64,000 nt of DNA from Paracoccus aminophilus JCM 7686 (lineage in GTDB: Bacteria; Pseudomonadota; Alphaproteobacteria; Rhodobacterales; Rhodobacteraceae), in NCBI RefSeq assembly GCF_000444995.1, contig NC_022041.1, positions 2,640,001-2,704,000 of the forward strand. The letters are read 5' to 3'. Numbering within the stretch: position 1 is the first letter of the stretch; each line of letters begins with the position of its first letter. The position numbers and the translations under genes were made by a program. Of the stretch, positions 57,878-64,000 are shown piece by piece. The notes under the pieces were generated by a model. It was not told the origin of the DNA, made no database searches, and worked only from the letters and a program-made list of their open reading frames with translations.

Positions 57878-58080
57878 GTTAGTCCTGTTCGTGGTTTCAA
57901 CCGAGCCCCGAACCCTTGGCATTGCGGGCTTGGAACAGCTCGCAAAAGGGAAGAAACCGACCCGATGATCCAGCACACAGACGCGTGAGAGGCCGAAAAC
58001 GCCACAAAAGCGTCAAAAACGGCAAGTTCTCGCCTAGAGGTTTAGCGGATTCGGCAGGAACCGGCCAGAACCGGCAGAGC

Positions 58081-60642
58081 CTAAGACCCCGACTCGGAAC
58101 CGCAGAGACGGGCTTCGGCTTGTGCCAGAATCGTCTCTTGTGCGGCGGCAAGGCGCGCCACCGGCACCCGGAAGGGCGAGCACGAGACATAATCCACACC
58201 CGCCCGGACGCAGAAAGCGATCGATTCCGGGTTGCCGCCATGCTCTCCGCAGACCGCGATCCGGATCGTGGGATCGACCGCGCGCGCGCGCTCGACACCG
58301 ATGGTCAGAAGCTCTCCGACCCCGTCCTGATCGAGAATATGGAACGGGTCCTCTTCGAACACGCCCTGCTGGATATATTTGCCCATGAAGCGCCCGGCAT
58401 CATCGCGCGACAGACCGTAGGCCATCTGCGTGAGATCATTGGTGCCATAGGACAGGAAATCGACCTGTTGGGCAAAGTCGGCGGTGCGCAGGGCGGCGCG
58501 CGGGGTCTCGACCATGACGCCGAGCCGATAATCGAAATCGGCATGGGTCTCGGTTCGGATCGTCGCGGCAACCGATTCAATGAGATTGCGCATCAAGGCA
58601 ACCTCGCGCCCGTGACTGACCAGCGGCAGCATGACCTCGGGCGTGAAATGGATGCCCTTGCGGCTTGCGGCCACCGTCGCCTCGAAAATGGCGCGGGCCT
58701 GCATTTCGTAGATCTCGGGCAGGACGATGCCCAGACGCACACCGCGCAGACCGAGCATCGGGTTGAACTCGGACAGAGCCTCAACCCGGCGGGTCACATC
58801 CGAAAGCGGCAGATCGAGCGATTCGGCCAGCTCGCGCATGCCTTCGCGGTCATGGGGCAGGAATTCATGCAACGGCGGGTCGAAGAGCCGGATCGTCACC
58901 GGCCGCCCCGCCATGATTTCGAAGAGCGCGAGGAAATCGTCGCGCTGCATCGGCAAGATCCGTTCGAGCGCCAGACGGCGATCCTCGGGCGTGTCGGCGA
59001 AAATCATCTCGCGCATCGCCGGAAGCCGGGCCTCTTCGAAGAACATATGCTCGCTGCGACACAGGCCGATGCCTTCGGCGTTGAAGGTCAGCCCGGTGCG
59101 CGCATCATCGGGCGTATCGGCATTGACGCGCACGCCAAGTGTGCGGATCTGATCGGCCCAATCGAGCAATTGCGAGAAACTGCCGTCGAGCGCGGGCTCA
59201 AGCAACGTCGCCGCCCCGGCAAGCACCTCGCCGGTGGTGCCGTCGATGGTCAGCACATCACCTTCGCGGAAGATGCGCCCGCCGACCCTCAAGGTGCGGG
59301 ACCGTGCGTCGATCGAGATGCTGCTTGCGCCGACGATGCAAGGGACGCCGATGCCGCGCGCGATCACTGCCGCATGGCTGGTCATGCCGCCGCGTTCGGT
59401 CAGAACGGCAGCTGCGGCATGCATCCCGCGAATGTCTTCGGGCACGGTTTCGCGCCGCACCAGAACCGAGGGCTCGCCCCGCGCCTCGGCGGCCTGAGCC
59501 GCGACTGCGGTAAAGACGATCTGGCCGGTGGCTGCGCCCGGGCTTGCATTGATGCCCTTGGCCAGAAGATCACGCGGACTGGTCGGATCGACCTGCTGGT
59601 GAAGCAGATCGCTGAGCGCGCGCGGCTCGATCCGCATGATCGCCTCATCGGGGCGGATGATGCCGTCGCGCGCCAAAGCGACGGCAATGCGCAAGGCGGC
59701 GCGGGAGTTGCGGCTGACGCGGATCGCGTCGATGATGGCGATGCGCTTGTCCGAGAGCACGAATTCGATCTGCATCTCTTCGCGCAGCCGCTCGCGTGCG
59801 GCGACGCCGAAGCGGACGAGATCGGCAAAGACCTCGGGCGCGGTCTCTTCAAGCGAGAGGCCGCGCGGGTCTTTGAGCAGATAGAGGGTCTCGGCATTGA
59901 CCGCGCGGGCGGTGCCCTGGGTCTGGCCGCGGAAACGCCCGGTGACGCGGGGCTGGCCGGTGACCGAATCGACAAACTGGATCGTGCCCGAGCCGGTCAC
60001 CCCCGGCCCGAGCGCATGGGCCATATCCTGGACCACAAGCCCAAGCGGTGCATTCGGCGGCGCGCCTTTTGCCTGACGCAAGAGCCGCGCGGTCGGCCCG
60101 TCCCAAGCGCGCGCCATCGAGCGCAGCACTTCGGCGAGCTGCTGGGCGGGGTCCTGCGGGAAGGGCTCGTCGGTTTCATCCTCATAGGCGCGCAGCACCT
60201 CGGCCAGCGTGGCATTGTCATCCGAGAACATATCCGGATCGAGCCGCGCGACATGGATCGCATAGGATTGGACGAAACTGCGATAAAGCGCATCCGCCGC
60301 GCCCTGCCCAAGCTCGAAGGCAAGGCGGGCGTGAATTTCGGCATTCATCCCGACATCGAGAACAGTCCCCGGCCCGCCCCAAGCGGGATCAGCCGCCGAG
60401 GGGCGCACGCCCACGAGCCCCTTGCCCTGTGCCAGCATCTTCGCGAGCCGCGCCCGGTCGGGCATGGCCCCGGCGGCAATCGCCCGCACCGCTTCCGCGG
60501 AAATGGCAAAGCTATGGGGGACCGGCAGATCCATGCGGATCAGCCGTTGCAGGCACTTGGCCCGCCAGCCGTGAGTCGCCGCATCCACCCGAGCGGAGGG
60601 GGTGATCTCGACGATGGCAGAAGGATCGTTCAGCGCGTTCAT
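58081..60642 (-). CDS. Pyruvate phosphate dikinase-like PEP-utilising enzyme, divergent
   Basis: This 853-residue protein aligns over its length with pyruvate phosphate dikinase. The central phosphohistidine domain is intact (RGGMTSHAAVIARGIGVPCIVG), as is the C-terminal PEP/pyruvate domain (GIGLCRSEHMFF, FLSYGTNDLTQMAYGLSRDD, CGEHGGNPESIAFC with the catalytic cysteine). The N-terminal ATP-grasp part is altered. The usual GGKGxNLAEM reads GWRAKCLQRL, and the usual LQTRNGKR region reads IDAIRVSR. It may not use ATP in the usual way. Position beside glyS is shared with ppdK of relatives. The start is uncertain (60642 or 60660). Confidence 0.8.
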   Translation of the reverse strand: MNALNDPSAIVEITPSARVDAATHGWRAKCLQRLIRMDLPVPHSFAISAEAVRAIAAGAMPDRARLAKMLAQGKGLVGVRPSAADPAWGGPGTVLDVGMNAEIHARLAFELGQGAADALYRSFVQSYAIHVARLDPDMFSDDNATLAEVLRAYEDETDEPFPQDPAQQLAEVLRSMARAWDGPTARLLRQAKGAPPNAPLGLVVQDMAHALGPGVTGSGTIQFVDSVTGQPRVTGRFRGQTQGTARAVNAETLYLLKDPRGLSLEETAPEVFADLVRFGVAARERLREEMQIEFVLSDKRIAIIDAIRVSRNSRAALRIAVALARDGIIRPDEAIMRIEPRALSDLLHQQVDPTSPRDLLAKGINASPGAATGQIVFTAVAAQAAEARGEPSVLVRRETVPEDIRGMHAAAAVLTERGGMTSHAAVIARGIGVPCIVGASSISIDARSRTLRVGGRIFREGDVLTIDGTTGEVLAGAATLLEPALDGSFSQLLDWADQIRTLGVRVNADTPDDARTGLTFNAEGIGLCRSEHMFFEEARLPAMREMIFADTPEDRRLALERILPMQRDDFLALFEIMAGRPVTIRLFDPPLHEFLPHDREGMRELAESLDLPLSDVTRRVEALSEFNPMLGLRGVRLGIVLPEIYEMQARAIFEATVAASRKGIHFTPEVMLPLVSHGREVALMRNLIESVAATIRTETHADFDYRLGVMVETPRAALRTADFAQQVDFLSYGTNDLTQMAYGLSRDDAGRFMGKYIQQGVFEEDPFHILDQDGVGELLTIGVERARAVDPTIRIAVCGEHGGNPESIAFCVRAGVDYVSCSPFRVPVARLAAAQETILAQAEARLCGSESGS

Positions 60643-60698
60643 TTGACATGAAAGTGACATGCCTGCCGCGCTGCGGCAAGCGCGAAGAGCGGTCATGA

Positions 60699-60719
60699 AA
60701 AAGGGGGCTGCCGCCCCCT
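60699..60719 (-). terminator. Rho-independent terminator of glyS
   Basis: On the minus strand GGGGGC-GGCA-GCCCCC is followed by TTTTT, about 65 bases after the glyS stop and upstream of the ppdK-like gene. Confidence 0.85.
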
Positions 60720-60754
60720 CGGCCCGGGCCTTGCGGCCCGCGGCTCACCCCTGC

Positions 60755-60778
60755 GGGTATTTTGATGACAGAGAAAGC
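60755..60778 (+). repeat. Dispersed intergenic element, copy D (diverged)
   Basis: GGGTATTTTGATGACAGAGA and the following AAGC match the core of the elements at 17194 and 32384 with a few changes. Like them, it lies next to a terminator. Confidence 0.45.
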
Positions 60779-60782
60779 CGGA

Positions 60783-62894
60783 TCAGCCCTCGATCTTGCT
60801 GAAATCGGCGATGAGCGCACCGGCCTGACGGATCTGCGACAGGAGGTTCAAGCGGTTGCGGCGCACCGTCTGATTGTCGGTGTTGATCTGAACGGCCTCG
60901 AAGAAGGCGTCGATCGGCGCGCGCAAGGCGGCGATGGCCGAGGTCGCGGCCGGGAAATCCTCGGCATTGACGGCAGCTTTGATCGCGGGCTCGGCGGTGG
61001 TGAGGGCGGCGAAGAGCGCGCGTTCTTCCTCGGTTTCGGCGAATTTCGGATCGGCGCCGTAGCTATATTCGACGCCATCCTTCGCCTCGGCCTGCGCGAG
61101 GATATTGGCCGCGCGTTTGAGGCCTTGCAGCAGGTTGGTGCCGTCTTCGGTTTTCAAGACATCCGAGAGCGCGCGGGCGCGGTTGACCAGAAGCACGAGA
61201 TCGTCGTTGCCGGGCATGGCGAGCACGGCGTCGATGATGTCGTGGCGAATGCCCTCGTCTTTGAGGAAGACTTTCAGGCGGTCGTGGAAGAAGGAGAGGA
61301 GGCCTTGGGTGGTATTTCCAATGTAGTCCTCCCCAGCCTCTTCCCAAATAATCCCGGTCTCGTCGTCGATATAATTTTGATAGTTTGCTACCACTGTAGC
61401 CAGCTTCGCCCGCACCCCATTCCCCAGCACCAAGCGAATGACGCCGAGTGCCGCGCGGCGCAGCGCAAAGGGGTCTTTCGAGCCGGTGGGCTTTTCGTCA
61501 ATCGCCCAGAAGCCGGTCAGGGTATCCAGCTTGTCGGCGAGCGCCACGGCCACCGAAACCGGCGCCGAGGGCACGGCGTCCGACGGACCCAGCGGCGAAT
61601 AATGGTCGCGGGCGGCGTCGGCCACTTCGGGGGCTTTGCCGGCCTCAAGCGCGTAATAGCGACCCATCGTACCTTGCAGCTCGGGGAATTCGCCGACCAT
61701 GGCTGAGCGCAGGTCAAGCTTCGCGATCTTTGCGGCTTCCTCGGCCTGATCCGGGTCGGCGCCGACCAAAGGTGCGATCTCGCGCGCCAGCGCGGCGATG
61801 CGCGAAATACGGTCCGCCTGAGAGCCCAATTTGCTCTGGAAGGTCACGGATTTCAGGCCCTCGGCCCAATCCTGCATCCCGGCTTTCGCCTCGCGCAGAT
61901 CGAGATCCCAGAAGAAGGCCGCATCCGAGAGGCGGGCGGCCAGCACGCGCTGGTTGCCTTTCAGGATGGTCTCGCCGTGGTCCGGGGCCTCGATATTGGC
62001 GACGGTGACAAAGCCCTCGATCCGCCCGGTCTTGGGATTGCGGGCCGAGAAGAATTTCTGATGCTCTTTCATCGAGGTCTGGAGCACTTCGGGCGGGAGC
62101 GCGAGGAAGCGCTCTTCGATCTGGCCCATCAGCGGCACCGGCCATTCGACCAGACCCGCGACCTCGGCGAGAAGACCCTGATCCTCGACGATCTCCCAGC
62201 CGCGCGCGAAAGCGAGGTTCTGGGCCTCTTGCCAGATCGCGGCCTGACGCTCGGCGCTGTCGAGCATGACGCGGGCGCGGCGCAGTTTGGTGGCGTAATC
62301 GTCAAAGCTCGTCACCGCAAAGGCGTCGGGCGCCATGAAGCGGTGGCCGCGGGTGGTGTCGCCCGAGGTGACGCCCTCGACGCTGAGCGGCACGACCTGC
62401 GCGCCAGCCTCGTCGGTCAGGATGCAGAGGATGGTGTGAAGCGGACGGACCCAGCGCAGGCTGCCCGCGCCCCAGCGCATCGACTTTGGCCAAGGGAAGT
62501 TGCGGATGGTGGCTTCGAGCACTTCGGCGATGATCTCGGCGGCCGGGCGGCCCGGCTTGGTGATCGTCGCAAACCAGACCTGGCCCTTTTTCTCGTCGCG
62601 CGCTTCGAGCTGGTCGCGGCTCAGCCCGGTCGAGCGCAGGAAGCCTTCGAGCGCCGCTTCCGGCGCGTCGGTGCGCGGACCCTTGCGCTCTTCGCGGGTG
62701 GTCGGGCTTTGCGCGGAAAGCCCCTCGATCGCCAGGGTCAGGCGGCGGGGCGTCGAAAAGGCGCCTGCCGAGGCATAGGTCAGACCCGCCTCGACCAGAC
62801 CATCGGTCACGAGTTTCTTCAGATCCTCGCGGGCGCGGGCCTGCATCCGGGCGGGGATCTCTTCCGAAAAGAGTTCGATCAGCAGGTCGGGCAT
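60783..62894 (-). CDS. glyS: Glycyl-tRNA synthetase subunit beta
   Basis: This is the 703-residue beta subunit of the tetrameric alpha2beta2 glycyl-tRNA synthetase, holding tRNA-binding and HD-like domains. It begins MPDLLIELFSEEIPARMQ and includes FSTPRRLTL, MEHQKFF-like MKEHQKFFSARN and FFHDRLKVFLKDEG. The start at 62894 overlaps the stop of the preceding small gene by one base. Confidence 0.97.
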   Translation of the reverse strand: MPDLLIELFSEEIPARMQARAREDLKKLVTDGLVEAGLTYASAGAFSTPRRLTLAIEGLSAQSPTTREERKGPRTDAPEAALEGFLRSTGLSRDQLEARDEKKGQVWFATITKPGRPAAEIIAEVLEATIRNFPWPKSMRWGAGSLRWVRPLHTILCILTDEAGAQVVPLSVEGVTSGDTTRGHRFMAPDAFAVTSFDDYATKLRRARVMLDSAERQAAIWQEAQNLAFARGWEIVEDQGLLAEVAGLVEWPVPLMGQIEERFLALPPEVLQTSMKEHQKFFSARNPKTGRIEGFVTVANIEAPDHGETILKGNQRVLAARLSDAAFFWDLDLREAKAGMQDWAEGLKSVTFQSKLGSQADRISRIAALAREIAPLVGADPDQAEEAAKIAKLDLRSAMVGEFPELQGTMGRYYALEAGKAPEVADAARDHYSPLGPSDAVPSAPVSVAVALADKLDTLTGFWAIDEKPTGSKDPFALRRAALGVIRLVLGNGVRAKLATVVANYQNYIDDETGIIWEEAGEDYIGNTTQGLLSFFHDRLKVFLKDEGIRHDIIDAVLAMPGNDDLVLLVNRARALSDVLKTEDGTNLLQGLKRAANILAQAEAKDGVEYSYGADPKFAETEEERALFAALTTAEPAIKAAVNAEDFPAATSAIAALRAPIDAFFEAVQINTDNQTVRRNRLNLLSQIRQAGALIADFSKIEG

Positions 62895-63373
62895 CAGTCG
62901 ATGGTCCTTTTCTCTTCGGCTTCTTCGTTCGGCTGCCGCCATTCGTAAGCGCGGCCGTCGGGATAAACGGCAATGACGTTGTCGATCTTGGGGGCGATGT
63001 TTTTCTGCCCGAGATAGGCTTTGGCCGCCCCGGATTCGATGTCATCCGTGATCTGGCCATAATCGAAGCAGCCAAACCAGCTTGGCGCGCCAAGCGGGGT
63101 CGGCTTGTCATAGGGCTCGGCCGCAGCGGCTTCGGCGGGCGTGGTGGTGAAGCAGGCGCGGTTGCCGATCGGGGTCGAGACCGAATAGATGCCCTTGAAG
63201 CCCGAAACCGGGATGCTCACCGGCTGGCCATCCGCGCCGACCAGCGTCATTGCGGTCGGGATCTCGGCGGCAGGCACCTCGCGGTAATAGTAATAGACCT
63301 GCAGGTAATAGAGCCCTGCCCCCCCGAGAAGCAGCAGCGCGGCGAAGAAGATCGCCATGATCTTGCCGCTCAT
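62894..63373 (-). CDS. Small membrane-anchored protein between glyQ and glyS
   Basis: This 159-residue protein has an N-terminal membrane segment (KIMAIFFAALLLLGGAGLYYLQ) followed by a periplasmic domain with two cysteines (RACFTTTPAEA and WFGCFDYGQITDDI). It overlaps both glyQ (TGATG) and glyS (TGATG) by one base. I recall this gene between glyQ and glyS in other Rhodobacteraceae (annotated as a DUF family, possibly DUF6446). The function is unknown. Confidence 0.78.
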   Translation of the reverse strand: MSGKIMAIFFAALLLLGGAGLYYLQVYYYYREVPAAEIPTAMTLVGADGQPVSIPVSGFKGIYSVSTPIGNRACFTTTPAEAAAAEPYDKPTPLGAPSWFGCFDYGQITDDIESGAAKAYLGQKNIAPKIDNVIAVYPDGRAYEWRQPNEEAEEKRTID

Positions 63374-64000
63374 CAGATCGCCTCGCCGGTTGCCGAGGGC
63401 GTCGTCACGAATACATCGGCGCAGCGTTTGGCCAGAGCGCGGACGCGACCGATATAGGCCTGACGCTCGGTCACAGAGATCACGCCGCGCGCATCGAGCA
63501 GGTTGAAGAGGTGGCTTGCCTTGATGCACTGGTCATAGGCCGGTTGCGGCATCGGGATCTTGCGGCCCGCGCTGTCGCTCTCATCAGCCGAGAGGATGCG
63601 GTTGCACTCGTTCTCGGCATCCTTGAAATGCTGAAACAGCATCTTGGTATCGGCCTGATCGAAGTTCCAACGCGAATATTCCCGCTCGGCCTGCAGGAAG
63701 ACATCGCCATAGGTCAGGTGGATCGGCGAGGCCGGATCGTTGAAGGGCATGTCCATGACATGTTCGACGCCGAGCACATACATCGCCAGACGCTCGAGCC
63801 CATAGGTCAGCTCGCCCGAGACCGGACGGCAATCATAGCCGCCGACCTGCTGGAAATAGGTGAACTGGCTGACTTCCATGCCGTCGCACCAGACCTCCCA
63901 GCCCAGACCCCAGGCGCCGAGTGTCGGGCTTTCCCAATCATCCTCGACGAAGCGGACATCATGGATCATCGGATCCAGCCCGATTGCCTTGAGGCTGCCA
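63373..64000 (-). CDS. glyQ: Glycyl-tRNA synthetase subunit alpha (partial, 5' end beyond window)
   Basis: This is the C-terminal part (about 209 codons) of the catalytic alpha subunit. The open frame continues to the window edge as ..[25 protein letters not shown], so the internal ATG at 63969 is not the start. Motifs are [20 protein letters not shown] and [10 protein letters not shown]. It charges tRNA-Gly together with GlyS and is translationally coupled to the small membrane protein gene. Confidence 0.96.
   Translation of the reverse strand, partial: GSLKAIGLDPMIHDVRFVEDDWESPTLGAWGLGWEVWCDGMEVSQFTYFQQVGGYDCRPVSGELTYGLERLAMYVLGVEHVMDMPFNDPASPIHLTYGDVFLQAEREYSRWNFDQADTKMLFQHFKDAENECNRILSADESDSAGRKIPMPQPAYDQCIKASHLFNLLDARGVISVTERQAYIGRVRALAKRCADVFVTTPSATGEAI

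Noticed and set aside
57916..60651. A very long plus-strand open frame (over 900 codons) opposite the ppdK-like gene
   Set aside because: The minus strand encodes a clear PEP-utilising enzyme with conserved motifs. The plus-strand translation is arginine/histidine-rich with no domain, a usual artefact of high-GC codon bias.

Overview
The window is chromosomal DNA from an alphaproteobacterium of the Rhodobacteraceae/Paracoccaceae type (Rhodobacter/Paracoccus relatives). The support is high G+C, a paired mch/mcl2 ethylmalonyl-CoA gene set beside the sdh operon, a glyQ-(small membrane protein)-glyS-ppdK arrangement, an alphaproteobacterial folB-folP-glmM operon, an OdhB with two lipoyl domains, and a DUF1127 gene followed by anti-Shine-Dalgarno hairpin RNAs as known from Rhodobacter sphaeroides. 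I see no rRNA, tRNA, CRISPR array, integrase, transposase or phage gene. This is a core-genome segment, and its novelty lies in small genes, RNAs and control sites.

Layout. 1-4000: guaB (-), an OmpP1/FadL-type porin (+) and a small membrane protein (+). 4000-13110: a division and cell-wall (dcw) operon on the minus strand, mraZ-rsmH-ftsL-ftsI-murE-murF-mraY-murD, ending after murD. Its upstream region (13107-13812) is rich in 10-bp-phased NGGG boxes that look like MraZ operators. 13813-15840: mrp (-), then a DUF1127 gene (+) followed by eight hairpins with CUCCUCCUCCC loops, arranged as four two-hairpin small RNAs. 15841-22410: rlmJ, a GFA-family protein, an AmpD/AmiD-type amidase, a calcium-motif lipoprotein, gatCA, a UPF0173 hydrolase and map. 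22551-26800: sdhC-sdhD-sdhA-lipoprotein-lipoprotein-sdhB. 27036-31074: mesaconyl-CoA hydratase, DUF1737, NnrU, malyl-CoA thioesterase and a TauE/SafE permease. 31331-46000: mdh, a large RTX protein (-), then sucC-x-sucD-x-sucA-sucB-x-x-x-x-lpd (+), with small lipoproteins and secreted proteins interspersed. 46064-53210: a lytic transglycosylase, LtrA, a methyltransferase, an AraC regulator with a DMT exporter, MoxR, DksA and an FAD monooxygenase. 53253-57880: FMN riboswitch-ribH2, then folB-folP-glmM and an SleB-type hydrolase (-). 58081-64000: a divergent ppdK paralogue, glyS, a small membrane protein and glyQ (cut by the window edge), all minus.

How the genes fit together. Between 22600 and 45935 lie succinate dehydrogenase, malate dehydrogenase, succinyl-CoA synthetase and the 2-oxoglutarate dehydrogenase complex, next to two ethylmalonyl-CoA pathway enzymes that feed glyoxylate and acetyl-CoA, and methylmalonyl-derived succinate, into the same cycle. 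The sdhC and sucC upstream regions carry the same pair of TGTGATCAC palindromes at the same 21-bp spacing, which suggests one regulator for both operons. The DUF1127/anti-SD RNA locus is the most striking RNA system in the window. In R. sphaeroides its counterpart (CcaF1 with CcsR1-4) is a stress-induced post-transcriptional regulator.

All functional assignments come from reading the translated sequences and recalling family motifs; no database search was run.
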